Positions 1-8,044 of a stretch of 20,190 bases of DNA are shown one piece after another. The position numbers were made by a program, and so were the translations under genes. The first letter of the stretch is position 1. The number at the start of each line of letters is the position of its first letter. This stretch comes from JARRNO01 sp037384885 (GTDB lineage: Bacteria; Acidobacteriota; UBA4820; DSQY01), in assembly GCA_037384885.1 (NCBI GenBank), contig JARRNO010000029.1, positions 1 through 20,190 of the forward strand, read 5' to 3'. The notes beneath the pieces were generated by a model, which was not told where the DNA came from, did not search any database, and was given only the letters and a program-made list of their open reading frames with translations.

Positions 1-2
1 TT

Positions 3-2978
3 GCCAACGGCCCGCTCCACCTTCTTAAGATCGAAATCACCGGGTTCCCGGGGTACGACGGCTCGCCGCCTCAAGTCAGCGACTGCGCCGAGGCCTTCAC
101 CGCCCAGGCGGAGCTTTCCTATTACGGGAAGGGACACCTCCTGCTGGTCTGGTTCGTGGACGGTGAAGCGGTGGACATGAGGGTCGAAGACGTGGGCCCC
201 GGCGCCAAAGACCCGTTTCAAAAACGACAATTCGATTCGAATGCCCTTCCGGGAGGGCTCGCCGGCAGCGAGCACCATGTTTGCGTCCGGGCGTGGGCCT
301 TCCAGGAAATGGGAGAAATCGGCAACATCATGACCTCCGGAGACCTGCGCTGCAAGCCGCCGTCATCGGGAGGGGCCTCCCAGGAAACGAAGCTCGTCAT
401 GCGTCCCTCCAATCTCGGGTACGCATCCCTGGGCCGGACCTACGGTTCTTCGTCGACTATGGCGCCGTCCTCCACCGTTCAAGGAAAATCGGTCGCAGCC
501 GGTGCCGTGAAGCAGACCGGCGGCTCAGCGTATAAGGTTTCGTCTTCGGTCGTGCAGGTGGTGCACGCTCCCCTGCTCATCTCAGTGACGCAGCCTGTGT
601 CCGAAAAGGATGTCAGCTCCCCGGAAGTCACCTACCAGATCGTCGCCCACGATCCCTCCGTTCCCTGCATCCTGTGGTTCCCGGCAAAGGGCGGGGTCTT
701 CAAAATCAGCGACCTCATGCAGCTTTCTCAGGAAGGCGACGGGACCTATTCGGGGCGGGGCATGCTTCACCTCGCGCTGCCCGAGGGCCCCGGAAGTTAC
801 CGGGCTTTCTATGTTCCTGTGGAATTCAGCCATTTCAAACTGACGGGAGAGGGCGACAGCCGGCAGGTGGCTTCAGGGGAGATTGACTGCGACGTTGCGC
901 CCGCCAAACCGCTGAACGCAAACGTGACGGGCCTGGAGGGGAGCGTCACGCATATCAAGGGGACGGCCGGTCCGGCCGAGCCCCTCCTGGTGAGATTCTC
1001 CCTGCACGTCTCGCCTTACGGCGGCCTCACGCCGAGGGGCGCGGCGCTTGCGTGGACCTCCGTCGAAGGTCCCATCACCCCCGACGGCGATTTCTACTAC
1101 GACGGCCCCATGGCGCTTCCCCCGGCGGGTCTGGGCCATTCGGGCTTTACGGTGGAGGGGACGAAGCTCATTCTGGACTGGAGCCGGAAGGAAGGCGGGC
1201 CGCCGCCGGACGTGGAAGGCTGTGCGCCGGGCGCGCCGGACGAGAGTTGGGTGGGCCTCCGAATCGAGGAAGGCACTCTCACGCTTTACGACTTCGGCCA
1301 GGGTCCCATCGTCCAGAAGCCCTCCACGGCGGGGTGGTACATCAGCAGCAGCGGCCTGACCGGAGCGGTTCCACCCTCCACTCTGTCCCAATCTCTGTCC
1401 ATGGGCGGCATGCAGCTGCGCGTGAAGAACGTGGAAGTGAGTGTGTGCAGTTCGTCCATGCACGCGCTCTATGGCGTGGATCTCAAACAGGTGCCCTTCC
1501 TCGAAGCGGACCTGGCCGGAACCCTCCAGGTGGATTGGAACGGGAACCTGTGCTCGTCCTTCGGGGGAACGGGCCTCGAACGAGAGTACGGGACGGTCAA
1601 ACTCCGGGTGAACGACGCGGACTTCAACAACGAAGCGCCCTTCGGGTGGAGAGTGGCGCTCAACGCCACGCTGACCTTCAAGGCGAAGGGGGAAACCCTC
1701 ACCGAAGTGGACGTGGATGGGATCCGAATCAAAGGTTCAGGTGAAATTTTCTGGAAAAACGGGGCCTCCCAGGCGTCTGTGCCCCTCGGGGGCTCGGCCA
1801 TGATGGGACCTGTCAAGATGGACCTCACCCAGCTGTCCATCAAGATGGCGAGGGTCGGCGGAAAACCAAAGGTCGATTTCGGTCTGGGGGGCAGGTTCCA
1901 TGTGTCCAGCGTTCTTGCAGAGACGGAAAACACACTGAAGTACAGCCTCGCGCCGGGCGGCGGCGGGACGCTGAGCAGCCCCGAACCCACGGTGAGTAAG
2001 TTCCACCTGGACGCGCAGTTTCCACCCGTGGCGCCCGTGGCGAGGCTCAAGGCCGATGTCACCTACAGCAAGGACGGCGCCGGCAACTGGAAGATGCTGG
2101 GCAGCGGCCGGCTCTCCATTCTGGACACGGGAGAAATCGAAGCCGATTTCCTCATGGGATACCAGGGCGGCAAAGATTACTGGCTGTGCCGCGTCGCCGT
2201 CCCCCTGGGCGAAAGCGGCGTGCCGCTCTTCCCGCCGTTTTTGTCGCTTTACTACATCCAGGGCGGCCTGGGGCACAACATTCCGCTCACGTCTTTCTCG
2301 AGCAAGGGCGGCCTGGACACACAGACGGCGGGTCCGGACGCCGGGTTCCGAATCGATGTGAAGGCCTGGCTGCTGACCAACAGCCACGGCGGAAACGGGC
2401 AATTCCAGGGCTTCATCCAGTATGCCGGGAACTCTTTTGACGCTGGCCTTTCAGGCGAATATCACCTGCTGAACAACGCCGTATGGGTCAAGGCGCCCGC
2501 GGGTGCCTGCAGTGTTCACTTCGGCCCGGACGGGTGGCACATTTATCTCGGACAGAACATAGAGGGGCTGAAGCTGCAAGCCCACGTGCTCGTCGCCGAC
2601 TGCAAGGGCTTTTTCATGCTGGACAACACGGGTTTCCGTACGGGTGGAAGCGTGGAAGCCCATATGCACTACGGCGGCAGCCTGTGGGGGTTCGGCGCCC
2701 ATGTGAACATCGACACCTATATGGCCATCGAGGTGGCGATCGAGGTCAGTCCCATTCATTTGAGAGGGGACTTCTGGCTCGGCGTGCAGGTGGAGGCGGG
2801 GATCGACACCCCCGTGGGCTGCCTCTGCGTCAGCCCGGGAGTCAACCTCCATGTTTGGGCGGAGGCGCTGCCGGTCAAAGTATGCGGCGAGGCGCACATC
2901 CGGTTCGGCCGGATCTGCTGGTGCCTGGTCGGGTGTTGCAAAACTTACGGCGTCACAGTCGGCGGCATCTGCATCTGA
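3..2978 (+). CDS. Very large beta-rich, Cys-containing protein, 3' part only
   Basis: The reading frame is open from the first complete codon at base 3, so the gene starts outside the window; GTG 156 is an internal codon and not needed as a start. 991 residues are visible and I recognise no family with confidence. The sequence is rich in Gly, Ser, Thr and alternating hydrophobic residues, with few charged helices, which suggests beta-sheet domains. Cysteines are spread through the protein and concentrated at the end: eight Cys fall within about 51 residues near the C-terminus, including CLC, CWC and GCC. This suggests disulfides in an exported protein, but the N-terminus that would carry a signal peptide is not visible. 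The next gene starts 19 bases after the stop and encodes a secreted fibronectin-domain protein, and an outer-membrane barrel follows, so a cell-surface role is inferred. A DUF6603-like or other giant surface beta-protein is possible but unproven. Confidence 0.75.
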   Translation, partial: ANGPLHLLKIEITGFPGYDGSPPQVSDCAEAFTAQAELSYYGKGHLLLVWFVDGEAVDMRVEDVGPGAKDPFQKRQFDSNALPGGLAGSEHHVCVRAWAFQEMGEIGNIMTSGDLRCKPPSSGGASQETKLVMRPSNLGYASLGRTYGSSSTMAPSSTVQGKSVAAGAVKQTGGSAYKVSSSVVQVVHAPLLISVTQPVSEKDVSSPEVTYQIVAHDPSVPCILWFPAKGGVFKISDLMQLSQEGDGTYSGRGMLHLALPEGPGSYRAFYVPVEFSHFKLTGEGDSRQVASGEIDCDVAPAKPLNANVTGLEGSVTHIKGTAGPAEPLLVRFSLHVSPYGGLTPRGAALAWTSVEGPITPDGDFYYDGPMALPPAGLGHSGFTVEGTKLILDWSRKEGGPPPDVEGCAPGAPDESWVGLRIEEGTLTLYDFGQGPIVQKPSTAGWYISSSGLTGAVPPSTLSQSLSMGGMQLRVKNVEVSVCSSSMHALYGVDLKQVPFLEADLAGTLQVDWNGNLCSSFGGTGLEREYGTVKLRVNDADFNNEAPFGWRVALNATLTFKAKGETLTEVDVDGIRIKGSGEIFWKNGASQASVPLGGSAMMGPVKMDLTQLSIKMARVGGKPKVDFGLGGRFHVSSVLAETENTLKYSLAPGGGGTLSSPEPTVSKFHLDAQFPPVAPVARLKADVTYSKDGAGNWKMLGSGRLSILDTGEIEADFLMGYQGGKDYWLCRVAVPLGESGVPLFPPFLSLYYIQGGLGHNIPLTSFSSKGGLDTQTAGPDAGFRIDVKAWLLTNSHGGNGQFQGFIQYAGNSFDAGLSGEYHLLNNAVWVKAPAGACSVHFGPDGWHIYLGQNIEGLKLQAHVLVADCKGFFMLDNTGFRTGGSVEAHMHYGGSLWGFGAHVNIDTYMAIEVAIEVSPIHLRGDFWLGVQVEAGIDTPVGCLCVSPGVNLHVWAEALPVKVCGEAHIRFGRICWCLVGCCKTYGVTVGGICI

Positions 2979-2997
2979 CGCGCGAAGGAGCCGGGAA

Positions 2998-5013
2998 ATG
3001 AAAATGAGATCAATCATTGGATTCTGCGCTTGGGCCCTCCTGCTTGCCGTCCCCCTTGCCCTTAGCGGCCAGGAAAACCAGGGGTACGTGGCCGCGGTTT
3101 CAAACGGCAGGGGTGCGGTGAAGCTTCTCTGGCCGGTGCCCGACGAAGCATGGCCGGCCTCCGGCTACACGCTGGAGCGGGTGACGGTCCCGGGCGGCAA
3201 GTCGGTCGTCATTGCAACGGGATTGAGGCCGGCGGTTGACCAGAACCTCATGGGGACTCTTCCGCAGAAACAGCAGGTGGTCCTCAGGAAGCTCGATACA
3301 CTGGACCGGCAGGCGGCCGGCGGGAAGCCCCCCGAAGATTACGAAGGCCTCAAGAGCTTCATGTTTCTCAACGCGGTGAGGGATTTCAACTTCGCCAGAG
3401 CGCTCGGCATCGCCTGGGAAGACCATGTTGGGGGAAACGAAGTTTACGTCTACCGTCTCAAGGACCCTTCCGGAAAGGTGGTGGGAGTTTCCATGCCCGT
3501 TCACCCGGGCGCAGCGACCGCTCCGGCCGCCCCGCCGGAGAACCTGAGGGCCGAAGCCACGCCCTCCGGCGTGAAGCTGGACTGGGGAGATCCCAAGCCC
3601 ACGCCGGGACTGCCCGCAGTGTTTTTCATCGTCTTACGGGACGAGGGGGCAGGCTATGTGCAGATTACGAAGGGGCCCATTCTTCCGGGGGATGAAGAGG
3701 CGCGGAAGAAACGCGGGCAGCCTCGGTATGTGGACGAGAAACCGCCCGTGGAATCGAAGGTGAGTTACGAGGTTAGGGCGCTGGATGTCTTCGGGAGAGA
3801 GGGCCTTCCCTCAGCGCCCGTGGAAGTTTTCGTTCCGGATTTCGCCGCGGGGTTCCCTCCCTCCGATTTGCAGGCGCAACCGCGGAGCGGTTCGGTTGTG
3901 CTGACGTGGAAGCCGACCGTAAACCCTAGGACGCAAGGGTACTACATCGAACGAAGCCCGTTCAGAGAAGGGCCGTACGTCCGGTTGAGCGAAAAGCCGC
4001 TATCCCCTTCGGCGTCCAGGTTCGAGGATCGGAAGACGGGCGCCGGAGCCCGTTACTACTACCGCATCACGGCCCTGGGACCGAGAAGCGAGGCGGGACC
4101 GCCGTCGCCCCCGGTTATGGTGGTGGCCAGAGGCGCGGGAGCACCCGGCCCGCCCACGGAATTGAAGGCCGTGTTCGGCGCGAACCGCATCCTGCTGGCA
4201 TGGCGGCCGCCCGTTGGAGATGTGGCGGGCTACCGGGTAGAGCGGACCGGCGGGGGTAAGGAATCCTGGTCGCCCGTGACCCCGGGCATCACTCCCGAAC
4301 CGCGCTACGAAGACCCCGTCGTCACGGGACAGTACGGAACGGTGCGCTACCGGGTGATCGCCCTTGCACCGGACAACAGCGAAAGCCCTCCCAGCAAAGT
4401 CCTGGCGGTCGAACTGCCTTCCACTCAGCCGCCCCCGGCCCCTCGAATCACGGCGTTCGACGGCGGAGGAGGAAAAGTCCGGCTTGACTTTATTCCGGGG
4501 GCGCCGGCGTCGGTCGTTGAAGGATTCTATGTGCTTCGAAGCGCCACGGAGGCGGCGGAACCGGAGGTCCTGAACCAGGACCCCCTGCCCGCAAATGCCA
4601 GGAGCTATACAGACGAAACCGCAGCGGCCGGACAGGTCCTGGTCTACCGGATCGTATCGGTGGACGGCGCCGGGAACCGCAGCGACCCCTCCAACGACGT
4701 GGCCGTGAGGGTGGGGGAAACCCACCTCGAAGCGCCGCCTGCTCCCCGAGCCGTTTGGAGCGGAACACCGTTTCCGCGGGTCGTCGTGACCTTCGAGCCT
4801 CCTCCTGGATTTAACCTGACGGTCATTGAGCGAAAAGACTCCGGAACCGGCCGCTGGGTCCACGCGGCGGGGCCGCTTGCGCCCGGCATGACGCGTGGCG
4901 CCGACAATCATCCTCCACGCAGCGGAAAGGTTTCTTACCGGGTGTATTACCAGACGCCGCTTGGAACGCCGGGTCCGCCCTCGAAGGAAGTGGTGGTGGA
5001 GCCCGGATCGTGA
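2998..5013 (+). CDS. Secreted multi-domain fibronectin type III protein
   Basis: Predicted 671-residue exported protein. ATG 2998 is chosen because GAAGGAG lies 7 bases upstream and the protein then begins with a signal peptide: charged MKMR, a hydrophobic stretch to about residue 23, then SGQEN. The open frame reaches further upstream but would overlap the preceding gene. After a degenerate N-terminal unit (about 30-170), five fibronectin type III-like units start near residues 178, 286, 381, 479 and 580. Each shows the pattern of a Pro-rich linker (for example PPSDL, PGPPTEL), a Val/Leu-x-Leu-x-Trp strand, a Tyr-x-hydrophobic-Glu-Arg strand, and a YRI/YRV strand followed by a Ser-rich turn. 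Such domains usually mediate binding to polysaccharides or proteins at the surface. No catalytic domain or membrane anchor is visible. It lies 19 bases after the giant beta-rich gene and 60 bases before the barrel gene, so one transcript is likely. Confidence 0.85.
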   Translation: MKMRSIIGFCAWALLLAVPLALSGQENQGYVAAVSNGRGAVKLLWPVPDEAWPASGYTLERVTVPGGKSVVIATGLRPAVDQNLMGTLPQKQQVVLRKLDTLDRQAAGGKPPEDYEGLKSFMFLNAVRDFNFARALGIAWEDHVGGNEVYVYRLKDPSGKVVGVSMPVHPGAATAPAAPPENLRAEATPSGVKLDWGDPKPTPGLPAVFFIVLRDEGAGYVQITKGPILPGDEEARKKRGQPRYVDEKPPVESKVSYEVRALDVFGREGLPSAPVEVFVPDFAAGFPPSDLQAQPRSGSVVLTWKPTVNPRTQGYYIERSPFREGPYVRLSEKPLSPSASRFEDRKTGAGARYYYRITALGPRSEAGPPSPPVMVVARGAGAPGPPTELKAVFGANRILLAWRPPVGDVAGYRVERTGGGKESWSPVTPGITPEPRYEDPVVTGQYGTVRYRVIALAPDNSESPPSKVLAVELPSTQPPPAPRITAFDGGGGKVRLDFIPGAPASVVEGFYVLRSATEAAEPEVLNQDPLPANARSYTDETAAAGQVLVYRIVSVDGAGNRSDPSNDVAVRVGETHLEAPPAPRAVWSGTPFPRVVVTFEPPPGFNLTVIERKDSGTGRWVHAAGPLAPGMTRGADNHPPRSGKVSYRVYYQTPLGTPGPPSKEVVVEPGS

Positions 5014-5073
5014 ACGACGAAAGACATGCTGGACGTACGACGCAGGTAACGTCCGGCGTAAAGGAGGTTTCAC

Positions 5074-5652
5074 ATGGGTAAAAGATATTGGCTGGTTGCG
5101 CTTGTGGCGCTTTTCGCCTTCGTGGGAATTCAAGCCCAGGATTCTCCATGGCAGGTCTCTATCCTCCCGGGTTACCAGTTCAGCTCCAGCGAGGTCGACT
5201 CCGGCTTCGTCATGAGCCTGGACGGAACTTACTTCTGGCAGGAAAACTTCGGGCTGCACGCCGCGTGGCTTTACAACGAGGGCAAGTTCAAACTGGGCGT
5301 CCCGCCTTATGGCGACGTGAAGTTCAGTAAGAGCTTCAGCATCCTGGAGGTCGGTCCGGAATGGGACTGGCGCGCCGGGGCGGACGGGAAGATCTATCTT
5401 CAGCTCAACGTGGGACATACCTTTGGCGCGGGTTCATTCTCAGAAATTCAAACGGTCAAGGTGGGGAACTCGCTCTACATCGTGAATGTCCAGGGGAGCC
5501 TGGACAACGAATGGACCTACGGCGCCGCGTTCGGATACCGCTACCACTTCAACAAGAAGACGGCGATGGTCGTGCAGGGCGCCTACCACCGGATCAACAA
5601 TTGGGACACGGACCATTGGGATATCCGTGTGGGTGTCGCGTTCCGGTTCTGA
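5074..5652 (+). CDS. Small outer-membrane beta-barrel protein
   Basis: 192-residue predicted outer-membrane protein. The start at ATG 5074 follows an almost perfect Shine-Dalgarno AAGGAGG at 5061-5067. Residues 1 to about 21 form a signal peptide (MGKRYWLVALVALFAF, then GIQAQ). The mature part has alternating polar/hydrophobic strands with many Tyr, Trp and Phe residues, and Gly/Asp/Asn turns, as in 8-stranded OmpA/OmpW-type barrels. The chain ends VGVAFRF; a C-terminal Phe is the usual BAM recognition signal. The role is unknown: it could be a pore or an anchor for the two surface proteins encoded upstream. It is probably in the same operon. The stop codon is followed after only 7 bases by a membrane protein gene whose N-terminus looks missing. 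Confidence 0.85.
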   Translation: MGKRYWLVALVALFAFVGIQAQDSPWQVSILPGYQFSSSEVDSGFVMSLDGTYFWQENFGLHAAWLYNEGKFKLGVPPYGDVKFSKSFSILEVGPEWDWRAGADGKIYLQLNVGHTFGAGSFSEIQTVKVGNSLYIVNVQGSLDNEWTYGAAFGYRYHFNKKTAMVVQGAYHRINNWDTDHWDIRVGVAFRF

Positions 5653-5659
5653 TGGGGGC

Positions 5660-6502
5660 TTGAGCGCCTTTCTCGCCGGATTGGCCGAGGCGGGCGGTAT
5701 CGGTGCTTCCAATAACTACCGAACCTGGTTGAGGGACCGGCACCGGGTGGCCGGCCGGCTTGATCAGATCGGGGCATGGATGCACCAGCATATGGGGCTC
5801 GTGATCACGATCGTAGCGGTAACAACTGTCCTTTCAATCTGTATCGGTTTGCTGTTCCTCTGGCTCGGAAGCCGCGGGAGGTTCATGTTTCTCGAAGGCG
5901 TGGTGCGGGACCGGGCCGCCGTGGCGGAACCGTGGAGAAAGTTCAGGCGCTTGGGAAACAGCCTCTTCTTTTTCCGCATCTTCCTTGCCTTGATGGGCCT
6001 GCTGATTTTCGGCGGCCTGGCGGCCGCCTGCGTGGGGATCGCCGGCCCCGGGATCTTCACCGGCCATCCGGGTCCGGGTGCTATTCCCGCCCTGCTGCTT
6101 TTTCTCGCCGTAGCGATCCTCGTTGGTTTGGTCTTTCTCGCCGTCCGGCTTGTGTTGAAGGATTTCGTCGTTCCCATCATGTATCACGAGGACCTGACGG
6201 CCTGGCCCGCTTTCGGACGCTATTTGAACGAGATCCTCCGCGGGCATTTCTGGATCACGTTTCTCTTCTACCTGCTCAAGCTGATCATGGGGGTCGGAAT
6301 CGGCATCGTTAGCTTGGTGGTCATCCTGCTCACCTGCTGCATTGCGGGCCTGCCGTATGTCAGTTCGGTGGTGTTTCTGCCCTTCCTCGTGTTCATGCGA
6401 TGCTACTCTGTCTTTTTCCTGGAACAGTTCGGAGAACGGTGGCTCTTCTTCCGCTGGAAAAAGGATCAGCCTGGAGCCGGGCTGCTTCCCGGGGGGCCAT
6501 AG
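5660..6502 (+). pseudogene. DUF7544-like multi-pass membrane protein, N-terminus apparently missing
   Basis: The frame encodes a polytopic membrane protein with about five hydrophobic segments, near residues 46-69, 106-129, 141-164, 197-226 and 230-254 counted from TTG 5660. The motifs LWLGSRGRFMFLEGVVRDRA, PWRKFRRLGNSLFFFR and FFLEQFGERW match, from memory, the DUF7544-type family of uncharacterised bacterial membrane proteins. In that family the segment like SAFLAGLAEAGG is preceded by about 30-35 residues (amphipathic helix, then PFD..KW..LGF). Here it begins almost directly after the barrel gene's stop. TTG 5660 is the only start that avoids overlapping the barrel gene, and it has only a weak GGGGG upstream. 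The rest is intact, so this is either a 5'-truncated gene or one translated by coupling from the barrel gene. Function unknown. Confidence 0.6.
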
Positions 6503-6530
6503 GCTCGCGGGCGTTGACCAAAAAAATGAA

Positions 6531-6559
6531 GGCGGGAGCCGGCAGGCTCCCGCCTTTTT
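6531..6559. terminator. Bidirectional rho-independent terminator
   Basis: A perfect 10-bp stem GGCGGGAGCC / GGCTCCCGCC with loop GGCA is followed by five T on the plus strand. On the other side an A-run (6520-6526) provides a T-rich tail for the minus strand. It sits between the convergent membrane-protein and isocitrate dehydrogenase genes and can end both transcripts. Confidence 0.9.
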
Positions 6560-6584
6560 CTCTTCCGGCGCTGCTTCCGGAAAA

Positions 6585-7766
6585 CTAAAGTTTTGCGAGG
6601 ACGGCGTCGGTCATCTGGGCGGTCGTGCAGGCGCCCTTTTCCAGCACATCGGCTCCGCCGGGGAGACGCATCATGTCGTAGGTGCGGACCTTCCCTTCCG
6701 ACACGACCGCCTCGATGGCGCCGCGTACCCGGCCCGCCTTCTCCTTTTCGTCCACGTGATCGAGCATCATGGCGGCCGAAAGAATCATGGCGAGGGGGTT
6801 CACAAAGGACGGGTCGTACTCGGCGTATTTGGGGGCCGAACCGTGGGTGGGTTCGAAAACGGCGCAGTCCCGGCCCACGTTGGCGGAACAGGCGAACCCA
6901 AGTCCGCCGACCAAGCCGGCAAAGGCGTCGGAAATGATGTCTCCGAAGAGGTTGCCGGCCACGATGACGCCGTAATTTTCGGGATTTTTGGTCAGCCACA
7001 TCATCTGGGCGTCGATGTTCGTGGAACGCAGCCGGATATGAGGATACTCCCGGGCGGCTTCCTGGCCTTCCTGCTCCATCATGCCGGAGGTTTCGCGAAC
7101 CACGTTGGGCTTCTCGCAGATCGTGACGGAATCGTAGCCGTGGGCGTCGGCGTAGGCGAAGGCTTCCCGGACGATATGGCGGCAGGCCTCGCGTGTGAAA
7201 ATCCGCGTGGAGATGGCAAGGTCCGGCCCCGGGATCGAAGCGAAGCGCTTGAACTTGGGGTGGGTGCCGAAGGCCTCGCGCACCTGCGGGGGCGGGTCGG
7301 TCCATTCCACGCCGGCGTACAGTCCCTCCGTGTTCTGGCGGAAGATGACCGCGTCGACTTTGGGTTCCTCGAATCCCGCGTCATTCTTCCGAATAAAATT
7401 GAGCGGGTTGCCGGGGAAGGTCCGGCAGGGTCTCAGGCAGATGTCCAGGTTGAAGTGCTGGCGCATGGAGACAATGGGGCTGTAGTACACAAACCCTTTA
7501 TCTCGAAGGGAAGGGTCCAGTTCTTCGGCCGCTTCGGCCTTGGGCTTGGACGTGATGGCGCCGAACAGCCCGAGCCGGTGCTCTTCCAGAAGCGCCACCG
7601 TTCGTTCAGGCAGGGCGTTGCCCTCGTGCCTCCAGAACTCCCACCCGATGTCTCCGTGTACGTATTCAGCATCGAAACCGACCTTGTCGAGCACGCGGAG
7701 CGCTTCCGGCAGCACCACCTGCCCGATGCCGTCTCCAGGCATGACGACGACCGTGTGTTTGGCCAT
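6585..7766 (-). CDS. icd: Isocitrate dehydrogenase, NADP-type (isocitrate/isopropylmalate dehydrogenase family)
   Basis: 393-residue cytoplasmic beta-decarboxylating dehydrogenase, most likely converting isocitrate to 2-oxoglutarate in the TCA cycle. The ATG at 7766 is preferred over an upstream in-frame codon because GGGGAGA precedes it by a normal distance and MAKHTVVVMPGDGIG is the usual family beginning. Visible motifs: MPGDGIG (9-15), substrate loop SMRQHFNLDICLRPCR (100-115), NTEGLYAGVEW (145-155), catalytic Lys in CEKPN (Lys219), metal-binding acids in NIDAQ (252) and GDIISD (276, 280), and coenzyme loop HGSAPKYAE (308-316). Lys-Tyr at 313-314 is the pairing typical of NADP-dependent enzymes; NAD enzymes usually carry Asp-Ile there. 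Isopropylmalate, tartrate or homoisocitrate as substrate cannot be excluded from sequence. No leucine-biosynthesis neighbours are present. It appears monocistronic and ends at the shared terminator. Confidence 0.88.
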   Translation of the reverse strand: MAKHTVVVMPGDGIGQVVLPEALRVLDKVGFDAEYVHGDIGWEFWRHEGNALPERTVALLEEHRLGLFGAITSKPKAEAAEELDPSLRDKGFVYYSPIVSMRQHFNLDICLRPCRTFPGNPLNFIRKNDAGFEEPKVDAVIFRQNTEGLYAGVEWTDPPPQVREAFGTHPKFKRFASIPGPDLAISTRIFTREACRHIVREAFAYADAHGYDSVTICEKPNVVRETSGMMEQEGQEAAREYPHIRLRSTNIDAQMMWLTKNPENYGVIVAGNLFGDIISDAFAGLVGGLGFACSANVGRDCAVFEPTHGSAPKYAEYDPSFVNPLAMILSAAMMLDHVDEKEKAGRVRGAIEAVVSEGKVRTYDMMRLPGGADVLEKGACTTAQMTDAVLAKL

Positions 7767-7935
7767 AAATGTCTCCCCGAAATTGTCCCGCAAATTTCAT
7801 CAGTGATTGGCTGTATCTCCAGACAGACCCGCGTGTGCCGTTTCGTTTCGACCCCGGCAGGACAGGCGGGTTCAAGCCGGCCGGCGGTCCTCGTGCGGAT
7901 CGGGAACAGGCGGCCGCACTCTTCCAAATTCTGAT

Positions 7936-7963
7936 CTTATGACAGGACCAGCCTGCCGCTCAA
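7936..7963 (-). promoter_or_regulatory. Possible promoter for isocitrate dehydrogenase
   Basis: Reading the minus strand, TTGAGC (7963-7958) and CATAAG (7941-7936) are separated by 16 bases. Both boxes match the sigma70 consensus only partly. The 5' leader would be about 160 bases long. Confidence 0.3.
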
Positions 7964-7980
7964 TTGTTTAAGGAAAGTGC

Positions 7981-7996
7981 AGGCCCCGTGGGGCCT
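7981..7996 (-). terminator. Short GC hairpin after the GNAT gene
   Basis: AGGCCCC-GT-GGGGCCT is a perfect 7-bp stem with a very small loop, about 50 bases after the GNAT stop on the minus strand. There is no T-run, so efficient intrinsic termination is doubtful. Confidence 0.3.
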
Positions 7997-8044
7997 TTGC
8001 CGCAGGCCAGGAAACGCTGTTTCGACGGGATTCTTAAGAGAATA

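Larger units (their letters stand above)
7767..8044. other. Intergenic region upstream of isocitrate dehydrogenase
   Basis: No credible gene in these 278 bases. The part next to the dehydrogenase holds its ribosome binding site. A possible minus-strand promoter lies at 7936-7963 and a short GC hairpin at 7981-7996. Confidence 0.6.

Noticed and set aside
156..2978. GTG 156 as the start of the giant surface protein
   Set aside because: The frame is open to the window edge, there is no ribosome binding site before GTG 156, and the upstream codons read as the same kind of beta-rich protein.
4000..5418. 472-codon minus-strand open frame over the FnIII and barrel genes
   Set aside because: Arg/His-rich shadow without motifs; it crosses two genes with good ribosome binding sites.
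6342..7934. 530-codon open frame on the plus strand across the isocitrate dehydrogenase gene
   Set aside because: It overlaps a clear enzyme gene on the minus strand and crosses the terminator; its sequence is low-complexity Gly/His/Val-rich shadow.
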